Positions 8,719 to 21,648 of a stretch of DNA of 64,000 nucleotides are shown here, in pieces (within the stretch, counting starts at the first letter, position 1; each line of letters opens with the position of its first letter). The stretch is taken from positions 1 through 64,000 of the forward strand of contig SIAI01000018.1 of the NCBI GenBank assembly GCA_009691855.1, in the 5' to 3' direction. The notes beneath the pieces were generated by a model. The model saw nothing but the letters and a program-made list of their open reading frames with translations. It had not been told where the DNA came from and searched no databases. Position numbers and translations under genes: made by a program. This DNA is from Planctomycetota bacterium. Its GTDB lineage: Bacteria; Planctomycetota; UBA1135; GCA-002686595.

Positions 8719-9339
8719 ATGAGCCGCAAGCACTCCCTGCTCCTTTCCCTGTTCCCGCTCCTGTTCATGGCGGCCTGCTCGAGCAGCGCGCGCAACGTGC
8801 GCGCCGAGGGTCCGCAGTCGCCATGGATTCAGCCCACGCCGCTCCTGGCGCAGCAGATCCAGGACGAAGCTGCGCGCCTGCCCTACAGCCACGGCTTCGA
8901 TCGCCTGGAACAGATCCGCTGGTTCGCCTCGGTGGGCGAGCCCGCTTACCCGCACCTGCTCAAGCTGGCCGTCGATCCGCGCGACGACGTGGCCGCCTCG
9001 GCGCTGGCGTCGCTGGGGGCGACGCTCGACTCGCGCCTGGTGCAGCCGATCCGCGAGCTCTCCTGGGGCGAGGAACGCGTGCACGGCGACCTGGGCCTCG
9101 AGCGCGCGCGCACGCTGGTGCGGCTCGGCGACTGGAGCGAGATCCCGGTGCTGATCGCCGGACTGAAGGACGAGCGCCTGTTCACGCGTTCGCTGTGCAT
9201 GGACGCGCTCAAGGAGGCAACCCACGAAGACCATGGCTTCGACCCGCGCGCCGCGGCTGGCTCGCGCGAGAAGGCCGTGACCGAGTGGGAGAAGTGGTGG
9301 CTCGAGCGCTCGGGCGAGGGCATCCTGCCCGCGAAGTGA
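8719..9339 (+). CDS. HEAT-repeat lipoprotein
   Basis: A 206-residue protein with a lipoprotein signal: positively charged start, hydrophobic stretch and lipobox LFMAAC ending at Cys about 18. HEAT-like helical repeats follow, with pairs such as DDVAASALASLGATLD and ERLFTRSLCMDALKEA. The C-terminus EWEKWWLERSG is shared in style with the HEAT protein ending at 11203 (RAWRDWWEQ), so the two are probably distant relatives. HEAT domains are protein-binding scaffolds; no enzymatic motif is seen. A start 33 nt upstream is possible, but the ATG at 8719 gives a proper signal peptide. Confidence 0.65.
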   Translation: MSRKHSLLLSLFPLLFMAACSSSARNVRAEGPQSPWIQPTPLLAQQIQDEAARLPYSHGFDRLEQIRWFASVGEPAYPHLLKLAVDPRDDVAASALASLGATLDSRLVQPIRELSWGEERVHGDLGLERARTLVRLGDWSEIPVLIAGLKDERLFTRSLCMDALKEATHEDHGFDPRAAAGSREKAVTEWEKWWLERSGEGILPAK

Positions 9340-9369
9340 ACGTGCGCGCCCGCCGTCGCGTGACGGGTT

Positions 9370-9777
9370 CTACTTCTCGCGCAGCCGCTGCGTGAGCGCG
9401 CGGAAGCGCGGCGCTTCCTTCAGGCTGGCGAGGTCCGGATCGTCCAGCAGGTGCGCGAGATCGCGGTACCCAAGAGCCAGGGCGCGCTCGAGCGCGTCCA
9501 GCGCGCGCTCCAGGCGACCCAGCAGGGCCAACGAGCAGGCCAGGTTGTAGTGCACCGTCGGATCCTCGGGCGCGAGCACGGCCAGGCGCTGGTCAGCGGC
9601 CAAGCCCTCCTCGAAGCGGCCCAGGCGCGTCAGCACCGTGGCCAGCTCGGACAGGACCTCTAAGTTCTCGGGATGGCGTGCGTGGGAGCGACCCAGGAAC
9701 TCGGCCTGGAACGCCAGACCGAGCTGCTCCAGCCGCTCCTGCACGTCCGGAGGCAGGGTCAGGACGCCGGTGCTCAT
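9370..9777 (-). CDS. Small TPR-repeat protein
   Basis: The 135-residue cytoplasmic protein consists of about three tetratricopeptide-like helices, best seen in NLEVLSELATVLTRLGRFEE and PTVHYNLACSLALLGRLERA. It ends with DDPDLASLKEAPRFRALTQR, a tail frequent in TPR proteins of the BTAD/TPR_16 kind. It has no signal peptide and no catalytic motif. The ATG at 9777 was chosen because upstream codons in frame encode low-complexity sequence. It converges on the HEAT lipoprotein with a 30-nt gap and diverges from the zinc-ribbon/HEAT gene. Confidence 0.65.
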   Translation of the reverse strand: MSTGVLTLPPDVQERLEQLGLAFQAEFLGRSHARHPENLEVLSELATVLTRLGRFEEGLAADQRLAVLAPEDPTVHYNLACSLALLGRLERALDALERALALGYRDLAHLLDDPDLASLKEAPRFRALTQRLREK

Positions 9778-10075
9778 GCCTCCATGGTCGCGCGCCGGGG
9801 CGGCAAAAGGGAAGGGGCAGGGCGGAGAAAGCGCACGCGCGCAGAGCGGGATCGCTCGCCCCGCCTCGCAGCGGAGACCCTGTGGCCGATCCCGGAGTGG
9901 GGCGCACGAAGGACAAAGAGCGCACGGGCGATGCGGAAGCGCTCGGCTGTGCATGGTGGCCCGGCGCCCGGCGGCCTATGGACGGACGCGGAACTCCGCT
10001 TGCGGGACGGCGGAGCTTCGAGCTGTTCAGGCGACGACTGAGACCGGACACTGGCACCCGTCCCGGCAACGCAAG

Positions 10076-11203
10076 ATGAGCGACAAGGTCATGAACCTGC
10101 ACTTCTGTGATCTGTGCAACGAGTCGATCCCCCAGGCCGACCTGGACCAGGCGCGGGCCGTGCGGCGCGGTGAACGCTTGATCTGCTCCGCTTGCGAGGC
10201 GGCCATGAGCCCCGTTCCGCTGCACTCCCCGCCGGCGGCGATCGGCATGGGCACGGTCGCGCTCCCCAAGCCGGCGCCCGCGCCCAGCGGTGGCTCGTCC
10301 GTGCTTGCCGTGTCGCTGGCTTTCTCTTCGGTGGCGCTGGTGGTCGGTGTGGGTGCCGGCGCGTACCTCTTCTGGCGCCTCGAGCACGAGAGCGCGCGGT
10401 TGTCACAGACCATCTCCGAGGTCGCGCGAGTCGCGCCGGAGCAGGCGCGCACGGTGTCAGCCGCGTTGGCGGAAGAGACGGAGCAGCGCGAGGGCGAGCT
10501 CGTCGCCGTGCGCGCGGAGCTGGCGGGCATGGCGGCGCGAGTGCTGGAGCTCGAGCACGTCAGCGCGGGCCGCGCGGACCTGGAGCGCCGGGTCGGGCGC
10601 CTGGACGAGCGCCTGGCCGCCTCGGACGACCTCTCGGCGCGCGTGGAGCATCAGGCCGGCGCGCTAGATCAGCTGGCCAACACCGTGGCGTCCGAGCTGC
10701 AGGCCGCCGCGACGCGCGCTCGAGAGACGGTGAAGGAGGCTGCGCCGCGCGCCAGCGAGAGCGCCGCGCCCGCGCGCGCGCCCGCCGAGCCGCTTGCCTC
10801 CGGTGGTGCACAGTGGCAGGGCTGGGTCACCGACCTCGCCAGCGCGAACTCGGGCACGCGCTGGCAAGCCGTGCAGTCGCTGGGCATGACCGGCGATCCG
10901 GCCGTGGTCCCGCACCTCGTGCCCATGCTGACGGACGCGGACATCTTCGTGCGCATGGCCGTGTGCCGACACCTCGGCAGCCTGAAGTCGATCGAGGCCA
11001 TCCCGGCCCTGATCGACACGCTGGAGGACGAGGAGGCTTCGGTGCGCGAAGCGGCGCTGGTCGCGCTGCGCGCCATCTCGGGCCAGTCGATCCAGTTCGA
11101 TCCGCTGGCGAAGGACGGCGAGCGCTCGAAGCGCGTGCGCGCCTGGCGCGATTGGTGGGAGCAGGCTTCGAAGGAGCCGGCCAAGGGCAAGGCCAAGGGC
11201 TGA
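10076..11203 (+). CDS. Zinc-ribbon, transmembrane, coiled-coil HEAT-repeat protein
   Basis: The 375-residue protein begins with a two-CxxC zinc ribbon (HFCDLCNESI and ICSACEA, about residues 8-42). A single transmembrane segment follows (SVLAVSLAFSSVALVVGVGA, about 75-100), then a long coiled coil (about 105-220) and a C-terminal HEAT domain with DPAVVPHLVPMLTDADIFVR and EAIPALIDTLEDEEASVREA. It looks like a membrane-tethered scaffold. The first ATG that keeps the zinc ribbon intact is 10076. It has no catalytic motif and its function is unknown. The stop codon sits at the base of the hairpin at 11202-11258. Confidence 0.65.
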   Translation: MSDKVMNLHFCDLCNESIPQADLDQARAVRRGERLICSACEAAMSPVPLHSPPAAIGMGTVALPKPAPAPSGGSSVLAVSLAFSSVALVVGVGAGAYLFWRLEHESARLSQTISEVARVAPEQARTVSAALAEETEQREGELVAVRAELAGMAARVLELEHVSAGRADLERRVGRLDERLAASDDLSARVEHQAGALDQLANTVASELQAAATRARETVKEAAPRASESAAPARAPAEPLASGGAQWQGWVTDLASANSGTRWQAVQSLGMTGDPAVVPHLVPMLTDADIFVRMAVCRHLGSLKSIEAIPALIDTLEDEEASVREAALVALRAISGQSIQFDPLAKDGERSKRVRAWRDWWEQASKEPAKGKAKG

Positions 11204-11258
11204 GCTACTCGGTACGAGAGTCCGCGCGCCGCGCGCGGATTCTCGGGAGTAGTAGCTC
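11202..11258. terminator. Long imperfect hairpin after HEAT gene
   Basis: GAGCTACT at 11202-11209 and AGTAGCTC at 11251-11258 close a long imperfect palindrome whose arms also pair GAGAGTCCGCGC with GCGCGGATTCTC. It begins within the stop codon of the preceding gene. There is no T-run, so it may be a processing or Rho-independent-like barrier rather than a canonical terminator. Confidence 0.4.
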
Positions 11259-11597
11259 CGGCGCCGCGGCGCTCATCAAGCGGCGAAGAGGGGCGGGCCG
11301 TGTGTCGCGCCTGGCCTGGAGGAGGAGTCGCGGGGGAGGGTCTGCCTCCCCCGCCAACAAGAACTCAGCGCGGGCGCATGAGGTCTCATTGGGTTGCGGG
11401 CTTCGCCCGCGCTGAGCCGAGCTCACCGGCACGAACCGTCGGGGGTGGATGGCAACGTGCGGAAGGGTTTTCCGCTTGCGCCCGTGCATGAATCGAACAC
11501 CGCCCGGCGGCGCTTGCGCTAGCATGGGCGTCTCGTGCGCGGCCGGCCAAAGGTGGCTCGGCGCGCCGTTCCCCGCAGGAGCACAGCAGAAAGCCCC
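11259..11597. other. Non-coding gap before isocitrate dehydrogenase
   Basis: No gene is supported. The segment holds a perfect 12-bp inverted repeat (CTCAGCGCGGGC at 11364-11375 with GCCCGCGCTGAG at 11405-11416). The same TTGCGGGC...GCCCGCGCT wording recurs in the tail of the family A repeats. A possible -10-like TAGCAT lies at 11520-11525, 72 nt before the idh start. Confidence 0.4.
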
Positions 11598-12704
11598 ATG
11601 GCGCATCTCGTCACGCTGATCCTTGGCGACGGCACCGGCCCCGAGCTGGCCGCCGTCACGCGCGAAGTCCTGGACGCGACCGGCGTCGCCTTCGAATGGC
11701 ACGAGGCCGAGGCCGGCGTCGATGTCATGGCGACCCACGGGACCCCGCTGCCGGACGCGACCCTCGAGTCCATCCGCCGCACCAAGACCTGCCTGAAGGC
11801 GCCCATCACGACCCCCGTCGGGGTGGGCTTTCGCTCGGTCAACGTCGCGCTGCGCAAGACCTTCGACCTGTACGCCTGCGTGCGCCCGTGCAAGACCTAC
11901 GCCGGCGTGCGTTCGCGCTACACCGGCGTCGACCTGGTCATCTTCCGCGAGAACACCGAGGACCTGTACGCGGGCATCGAGTTCGAGAAGGGCTCGCTGG
12001 GCGCGCACAAGCTCGCGGCGCTGATCGAGGAGCTCTCCAAGGTCAAGATCCGCGGCGACTCCGGCATCTCGATCAAGCCGATCTCCGTCTTCGGCAGCGC
12101 GCGCATCGTCAAGGCGGCCTTCGAGTACGCCGTCAAGCACGGGCGCAAGAAGGTCACCGCGGTCCACAAGTCGAACATCATGAAGTTCTCGGATGGCCTG
12201 TTCCTGGCCACCGCGCGCGAGGTCGCGAAGCGCTACCCGTCGATCCAGTTCGACGACCGCATCGTGGACAACATGTGCATGCAGCTGGTGCAGAACCCGC
12301 AGGACTACGACGTGCTCGTGCTGCCCAACCTCTACGGCGACATCCTCAGCGACCTGTGCGCCGGTCTGGTCGGTGGCCTGGGCGTCGCGCCGGGCGCCAA
12401 CCTGGGCGACGGCGGCATCGCCGTGTTCGAGGCCACGCACGGCTCGGCGCCCAAGTACAAGGGCCAGAACAAGGTCAACCCGACGGCCATGATCCTCTCC
12501 GGCATGCTCATGCTCGAGCACCTCGGCGAGGCCGACGCCGCGCGCCGTCTGGAGCGCGCCGTCTCGAAGGTGATCGCCGAGGGCAAGTCGGTGACCTACG
12601 ACCTCAAGCCCGACCGCAACGACCCGAGCGCGGTGGGCACCAAGGAATTCGGCCAGGCGATCATCGCCGCGCTGGGCAAGTCGCCCGTGGGATCGCGCCG
12701 CTGA
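11598..12704 (+). CDS. NAD(P)-dependent isocitrate/isopropylmalate-type dehydrogenase, probable isocitrate dehydrogenase
   Basis: The 368-residue protein belongs to the beta-decarboxylating dehydrogenase family. It has ILGDGTGPE at the N-terminus, the substrate-binding [20 protein letters not shown] segment, [11 protein letters not shown], the metal-binding [12 protein letters not shown], and the cofactor-site [31 protein letters not shown] and KSNIMK are typical of NAD-type isocitrate dehydrogenases (eukaryotic-like subunit homologues) rather than LeuB. It would oxidise isocitrate to 2-oxoglutarate in the TCA cycle. The ATG at 11598 was preferred over one 63 nt upstream, which adds a basic non-conserved tail. 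No other TCA gene is adjacent. Confidence 0.85.
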   Translation: MAHLVTLILGDGTGPELAAVTREVLDATGVAFEWHEAEAGVDVMATHGTPLPDATLESIRRTKTCLKAPITTPVGVGFRSVNVALRKTFDLYACVRPCKTYAGVRSRYTGVDLVIFRENTEDLYAGIEFEKGSLGAHKLAALIEELSKVKIRGDSGISIKPISVFGSARIVKAAFEYAVKHGRKKVTAVHKSNIMKFSDGLFLATAREVAKRYPSIQFDDRIVDNMCMQLVQNPQDYDVLVLPNLYGDILSDLCAGLVGGLGVAPGANLGDGGIAVFEATHGSAPKYKGQNKVNPTAMILSGMLMLEHLGEADAARRLERAVSKVIAEGKSVTYDLKPDRNDPSAVGTKEFGQAIIAALGKSPVGSRR

Positions 12705-12842
12705 CAGAGGCCTGCCAGGGTCTCGAAGACTTGCTCGGCCGCCTTGTCCACGGGAGTGGCCTGGGCTCGTCGTCGACTGCGCTCGCTTCCGCCAAGGCAG
12801 CCGTGCTGCGCTGGGGCATGGGCCAGGGTGCTAGGTGCCCCG

Positions 12843-14111
12843 ATGCTCCCGCGCGTGGCCTGGCTGGCCGTTGCACTGCTTCAGCTGGCCGCCTGCGGCC
12901 GGCCAGCCCCCATGGCCCGGCCGACGCTCGATACCGCGCTGCGCGAAAACCCGGCGACCGCGCTGAGCTTCGATTTCGCGCAGGCCAAGCCGACGATCCT
13001 CCCGGCGCACCAGGTCGAGCTTCTGACGCGCTTCGAAGGCGTCACGCGCGGCAACTGTCCCGACGAACTCGAGGACGAGGTGAACACCTTCGAGCATGGG
13101 CTGACTCGGGAGCAGCTCCACGATTCCGGGACCTACTTTCCCAACCATGTCCCGCAGGACTGGAAGCCCTTGCGCACGTGGTATGCAGGCGAAATGCAGG
13201 GCCCGGTGAATCTCCGTTACATCACGATCGACGGAGCGACCTTCGCAATCGGCGCGCTGGCGAACCTCGATGAGCGGACGGGCGACAAGGCGCCGATCGG
13301 ATCCACCCACCCGGGGCGGACCTCCCTCGGCTGGAGTTCGACGGCTGATCCCGCGCACGTCAATTGGATCGAGCGCGACTTCCTGCTGCCCGAGTTCGCG
13401 CAGGTGCTCGCCTTCGACAGCGCGCAACGCGACCACGAGATCGTCGTCGTCTGCGCCGTACCCGAAGGCCTGCGCGAGTACGCATTCGAAGTCCGAGCCG
13501 GCGAACTGGTCGAGACACGCAGGCGCTCCGTCGGTTGGCCCAAGGCCTTCTCTCCGATGCTGCTCGAGGTCGGGCCGGAGCTGCTGCTGTTCTGGTCGGA
13601 GCACACGGCCGAGAGCAGCCGGCCCCCCTCCGGCGGAGTCGCCCGGAGAGTGGCGCGCCTCACCGCAGGCACGTCCGAGTGGTCGGCGCCGGCCACGGTC
13701 ACGATCGATCTCGACAACGCCGGCAATTTCGCCGTTTGCGCGCGTGGTGAGCAGGTGAGCGCCGCGTGGAGCGACAATCGCTTCCTTGCCGTGGGATGGG
13801 AGTCCACCAACGGACGGAAGCTATGCGTCTCGAGGAGCACGGATCACGGCACTTCGTGGTCGGCTCCGGTTCTCCTGCACGACCCCGAGGACAATGGTGT
13901 GGCAGCCGATGGCCGCGTGCTGGTCTACGACGACGGCGTGCGCATCCTGGTCCTGAACGCCGAGGGCACGCCCGTGCAGACGAAGGCAGGCACTGTCGCG
14001 GACACCTTTCTGCTCTCGCGCGATCTCACGCGCTGGGCTCCGGCGCCCGGCCGCATGTTTGGACCCCTCGTCAGCTTGCGCAAGTCGGAGATCGCGCGCT
14101 GGCCCCGCTGA
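12843..14111 (+). CDS. Predicted lipoprotein with sialidase-like (BNR/Asp-box) fold
   Basis: The 422-residue protein has a lipoprotein signal (hydrophobic run then LQLAACG, Cys about 17). The body looks like beta-propeller sequence and contains one clear Asp-box-like motif, STDHGTSW, near residue 340. Asp-boxes are structural turns of sialidase and related propellers; sialidase catalytic residues (Arg triad, Asp, Tyr/Glu) cannot be assigned, so glycosidase activity is not claimed. The ATG at 12843 gives the signal peptide directly; a longer frame from 12744 adds only an Arg-rich tail. It stands alone between idh and the gcvP region. Confidence 0.5.
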   Translation: MLPRVAWLAVALLQLAACGRPAPMARPTLDTALRENPATALSFDFAQAKPTILPAHQVELLTRFEGVTRGNCPDELEDEVNTFEHGLTREQLHDSGTYFPNHVPQDWKPLRTWYAGEMQGPVNLRYITIDGATFAIGALANLDERTGDKAPIGSTHPGRTSLGWSSTADPAHVNWIERDFLLPEFAQVLAFDSAQRDHEIVVVCAVPEGLREYAFEVRAGELVETRRRSVGWPKAFSPMLLEVGPELLLFWSEHTAESSRPPSGGVARRVARLTAGTSEWSAPATVTIDLDNAGNFAVCARGEQVSAAWSDNRFLAVGWESTNGRKLCVSRSTDHGTSWSAPVLLHDPEDNGVAADGRVLVYDDGVRILVLNAEGTPVQTKAGTVADTFLLSRDLTRWAPAPGRMFGPLVSLRKSEIARWPR

Positions 14112-14126
14112 AGCGGCACCGCGCCG

Positions 14127-14291
14127 GGCCGACACTTCGTGCGGGGCCAGCGCGCTGCGCGCCGCGCGGATTTGGGCGGGAGTGCGCGCGCCCACGATTG
14201 CGGCTGAGATGCCCCGGACGGTGAGTGTGCAGGCCAGGGCGAGCCGTGCGGGGCGCAGCGACAGCACACCCGAACGAGCGCGAGCGGCTTG
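14127..14291 (-). pseudogene. C-terminal remnant of an aldo/keto reductase
   Basis: In the minus frame through 14291-14127 the sequence reads ARLALACTLTVRGISAAIVG followed by ARTPAQIRAARSAL. This is the signature end of aldo/keto reductases (LALAWTL-x-P-x-V-x-x-x-IVGARTPEQL), just as in the intact paralogue at 48454-49485. Nothing resembling the (beta/alpha)8 barrel precedes it: the frame upstream is the gcvP stop region. I read it as the leftover 3' end of a deleted gene. It lacks a start and the catalytic tetrad. Confidence 0.5.
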
Positions 14292-14293
14292 GT

Positions 14294-17251
<2,958 letters not shown>

Positions 17252-17383
17252 GCCGAGGCAGCGGTCGAATCGGTGGGGGCGTTGGCAGCGCGCATGTTGG
17301 CTCCCAGCGCGCGGCGGATCCAGCGCGAGCCCGCCGAACCCGCTTCGTACCGCTCTCCCGCACGGATCGCGCCCGGCACCCGC

Positions 17384-17389
17384 TATCCT
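17384..17389 (+). promoter_or_regulatory. Candidate -10 box (GCTATCCT) for M1 peptidase gene
   Basis: TATCCT in the context CGCTATCCTCG lies 8 nt before the ATG at 17398. If used as a -10 element, transcription would start at or within a few nt of the start codon. Similar boxes precede several other genes in the window. Confidence 0.35.
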
Positions 17390-17397
17390 CGCCCGCC

Positions 17398-18885
17398 ATG
17401 AAGGTCCGCATGCTCGGCTCCGTCCTGTCCCTGTTCGTCCTGTGCGCGCCGTCCGGGGCGCAGCAACCCGCCGCCGCTCAGGCCCGCCCGCGCGCGCCGC
17501 AGGCCGGCGCGCTGGAGATCGGCGACCCGTACTTCCCGGGCCTCGGCAACGGCGGCTACGACGTCGAGCACTACACCCTGAGCCTCGACTACGACTTCGA
17601 GGGCGACGAGCTCACGGCCAGCGCAGGAATCCGCGCCACGGCGCTGCACGACCTCGCTAGTTTCTCGCTCGATCTCTATGGCCTCGAGGTCGCCGGCGTG
17701 CGCATCGACGGCCAGGACGCGCGCTTCGAGCGCCCGCCCGTGCCAGCTGGCGCCGACGGCAAGCCGCAGCCGCCCTCGGAGCTCGTGATCACGCCCAGCG
17801 CGCCCATCGCCGCCGGGGCGAGCTTTCAGGCCGAGGTGCGCTACGGCGGCCGGCCCCACGGCCGACCCGACCCGGCTGTGCCCTTCCTGCCCGGCGGAGT
17901 CGGCTGGTTCCGCATGGAGTCGGGCGTGTACGTGGTCTCGGAGTGCATCGGTGCCGGCTCCTGGTTTCCGTGCAACGACCACCCGCGCGACAAGGCCACG
18001 TACTCCTTCCGCATCACGGTCGCCAAGCCCTACACGGTCGCCGCGAACGGCATCCGCACCGAGGTCGTCGAGGCCGGCGAGGCGCGGACCTTCGTGTTCG
18101 AGGCGCGCGATCCGATGGCGAGCTACCTGGCGACGCTGAACATCGCCGAATTCAGCGAGCTCGAGGCCAAGGGCCCGCGCGGCATTCCGGTGGTCATCTA
18201 TCACCCCGTGGACGCCACCCAGGCCGAGCTGGCCGACTTCAAGCGCCAGCCGGAGGTGCTCGAGTTCCTCGAGACCGTCTTCGGGCCCTACCCGTTCGAG
18301 GCCGCGGGCGGCGTGCTCTCATACGAGAAAATTGGTGGCGCCCTGGAGTGCCAGACCCTGCCGGTCTACGGGCGCGGCTCCAACCTGGAGGTGATCGTGC
18401 ACGAGCTCACGCACCAGTGGTTCGGCGACTGCGTCAGCCCGGATCTGTGGCGCGACATGTGGCTGAACGAGGGCTTCGCCAGCTACTCGGAGTGGCTGTG
18501 GACGGAGCACACCGAGGGCAAGGCCGCCTACGAGCAGCTTGCCAAGCGCAGCTACGCCGAGCTGCGCAAGCGCAAGACCGGCGCGCCCTTCGACCCCGGC
18601 GTGGCCCGCGTCTTCAGCGGGCGCGTCTACCAGCGCGGCGCCTTCGTGCTCTACGGCCTGCGCCAGGAAGTCGGTGACGAGAGCTTCTTCCGCATCCTGA
18701 AGACCTGGGTCGAGACGCACAAGAACGGCAACGGCAGCACCGAGGCCTTCGTGACCCACGCCGCAAAGACCGCCGGGCGAGAGTTGCAGCCCTTCTTCGA
18801 CGCCTGGCTGTACGCGGACGTCACGCCCGCGCAGCCCGAGCTCGAGCCGCCGCCTGCCCCGGCCGCGGGCAAGGCCGGCGGGTAG
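17398..18885 (+). CDS. Secreted M1-family zinc aminopeptidase
   Basis: The 495-residue protein has a cleavable signal peptide ([20 protein letters not shown], cleavage near AQQ). The N-terminal beta domain follows, then the catalytic domain with zinc motif [10 protein letters not shown] (HELTH 335-339) and the third ligand in NEGFASY (Glu 358, exactly 18 residues after HELTH). [20 protein letters not shown] matches the family's W-x-P-x-x-D-x-P segment. The exopeptidase GAMEN motif is altered to GALEC around residue 314, which may affect N-terminal amine recognition. It is shorter than classical PepN because the C-terminal helical domain is missing. Periplasmic or extracellular peptide turnover is likely. 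It is followed 36 nt later by mdh. Confidence 0.9.
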   Translation: MKVRMLGSVLSLFVLCAPSGAQQPAAAQARPRAPQAGALEIGDPYFPGLGNGGYDVEHYTLSLDYDFEGDELTASAGIRATALHDLASFSLDLYGLEVAGVRIDGQDARFERPPVPAGADGKPQPPSELVITPSAPIAAGASFQAEVRYGGRPHGRPDPAVPFLPGGVGWFRMESGVYVVSECIGAGSWFPCNDHPRDKATYSFRITVAKPYTVAANGIRTEVVEAGEARTFVFEARDPMASYLATLNIAEFSELEAKGPRGIPVVIYHPVDATQAELADFKRQPEVLEFLETVFGPYPFEAAGGVLSYEKIGGALECQTLPVYGRGSNLEVIVHELTHQWFGDCVSPDLWRDMWLNEGFASYSEWLWTEHTEGKAAYEQLAKRSYAELRKRKTGAPFDPGVARVFSGRVYQRGAFVLYGLRQEVGDESFFRILKTWVETHKNGNGSTEAFVTHAAKTAGRELQPFFDAWLYADVTPAQPELEPPPAPAAGKAGG

Positions 18886-18905
18886 TAGCGCGGGCGCGCG
18901 CGCGC

Positions 18906-18911
18906 TACCTT
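18906..18911 (+). promoter_or_regulatory. Candidate -10 box (GCTACCTT) for mdh
   Basis: TACCTT ends 10 nt before the mdh ATG. It overlaps the right arm of a small palindrome (GTAGCGCG...CGCGCTAC, 18887-18909) that follows the M1 peptidase stop, so termination and initiation may be interleaved. Confidence 0.3.
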
Positions 18912-18921
18912 CTCGGGCCGC

Positions 18922-19869
18922 ATGAATTCCGCCTCCAAGATCACCGTCGTCGGCGCCGGGCACGTGGGCATGATCACGGCCCAGAAGTGCGCCGAGAAAG
19001 AGCTCGCGCGCGAGGTCGTGCTGATCGACGTGCTCGAGGGCCGCCCGCAGGGCATCGCCCTCGACCTGAACCAGGCCGCGGCCGTGGAGGGCTACGGCAC
19101 GCGCGTCGTCGGCACGAACGACCCGGCGGCCACGGCCGACTCGGACGTGGTCATCGTCACCGCCGGAAAACCGCGCGCGCCGGGCATGAGCCGCTCGGAC
19201 CTCTTGGCCGTGAACGGCAAGATCGTGGAGGCGGTCGCGCGTTACGTGCGCGAGCGCTCGCCCGACGCGATCGTGATCGTGGTCACGAACCCGCTCGACC
19301 CGATGACCGCGCTGATGCGCGCCAAGCTGGCCTTCCCCGCGCGCCGGGTGATCGGCATGGCGGGCGTGCTCGACGCCTCGCGCTTCTCCTGGTTCCTGGC
19401 CGAGAAGCTGGGCGTTTCCGTGGTCGACGTGGACGCGATGGTGCTGGGTGCGCACGGCGACTCGATGGTGCCGCTGCCGCGCGCCTCGGGCGTGAACGGC
19501 GTGTCGGTGACCGAGCTCCTGGACAAGGCCACGATCACGGCCATCGGCGAGCGCACCAAGAACGGCGGGGCCGAGATCGTGAACCTCTTGAAGACCGGCA
19601 GCGCCTTCTTCGCCCCGGCGAGCGCCTCGGTGGCGATGGCCAAGAGCATCCTGCGCGACGAGAAGCGCCTCTTGCCGTGCACCTGCTTGCTGAACGGCGA
19701 GTTCGGCATCGAGGGCGTCTACGTGGGCGTCCCGGCCGTACTCGGGCGCAACGGCGTCGAGAAGATCCACGAGATCCCGCTCGACACCGAGGCGCGCATC
19801 GCGCTGCAGAAGACCGTGGGCGCGATCCAGAAGGACGTCGAGGCGCTGCGGCAGCTGGGCTTGATGTAG
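18922..19869 (+). CDS. mdh: Malate dehydrogenase (LDH-like type)
   Basis: The 315-residue NAD-dependent enzyme interconverts malate and oxaloacetate. It has the Rossmann glycine motif VVGAGHVG at residues 8-15, the NAD-specific acidic residue in VLIDV, the mobile-loop [13 protein letters not shown] with substrate-binding arginines, VTNPLDPMT, and the catalytic histidine in [10 protein letters not shown]. The loop sequence APGMSR fits malate rather than lactate specificity. Length and order match the MDH type 3 group. fumC follows 59 nt downstream, so two consecutive TCA steps are probably cotranscribed. Confidence 0.95.
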   Translation: MNSASKITVVGAGHVGMITAQKCAEKELAREVVLIDVLEGRPQGIALDLNQAAAVEGYGTRVVGTNDPAATADSDVVIVTAGKPRAPGMSRSDLLAVNGKIVEAVARYVRERSPDAIVIVVTNPLDPMTALMRAKLAFPARRVIGMAGVLDASRFSWFLAEKLGVSVVDVDAMVLGAHGDSMVPLPRASGVNGVSVTELLDKATITAIGERTKNGGAEIVNLLKTGSAFFAPASASVAMAKSILRDEKRLLPCTCLLNGEFGIEGVYVGVPAVLGRNGVEKIHEIPLDTEARIALQKTVGAIQKDVEALRQLGLM

Positions 19870-19928
19870 TCCGCCGGAGCGCCCTGGTTCGCGGGCTGCG
19901 CACAGACGACGAGCAACGGAGACCGACG

Positions 19929-21353
<1,425 letters not shown>

Positions 21354-21410
21354 GCGACTTCTTCCAGAAGTCTGCGCACGGCGCGGGTATTCTCGGAGCA
21401 GAGGAAGGCA

Positions 21411-21563
21411 CACCGCGGAGACGCGGAGAAGAAGCCTAGACGCGGAGAAAGAAAGGGTCAGGGAAGATGGGGCCTCCGGGGCTGCGGCTCTCCGAGAGTC
21501 GACCATCCGGAGGCCAGTTCTTCTTCCTCCGCGAGGCTCCGCGCCCTCCGCGTCTCCGCGGTG
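21411..21563. repeat. Dispersed palindromic repeat, family A, copy 2
   Basis: CACCGCGGAGACGCGGAG at 21411-21428 is perfectly inverted at 21546-21563, with a perfect inner pair GGCCTCCGG (21471-21479) and CCGGAGGCC (21507-21515). It matches copy 1 (407-565) in arm wording, inner pair and the flank GGGTTTGGGGTTTGCGGGCG. It lies in the gap between fumC and a convergent membrane-protein gene. Confidence 0.75.
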
Positions 21564-21648
21564 GGTTTGGGGTTTGCGGGCGGCAGCCCGCGCTAGTCTA
21601 GAACCCCGAGGCTCGCCGTGTTTGGATTGTTGTTCACACTGTGAGCGG

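Noticed and set aside
9778-10075. Possible small genes in the divergent gap between the TPR and zinc-ribbon genes
   Set aside because: Open frames there are Arg/Gly-rich, lack starts with ribosome sites and match no family; the gap is best read as a divergent promoter region.
12843-14111. Calling the Asp-box lipoprotein a sialidase
   Set aside because: Only one Asp-box is visible and the catalytic Arg/Asp/Tyr residues cannot be assigned.
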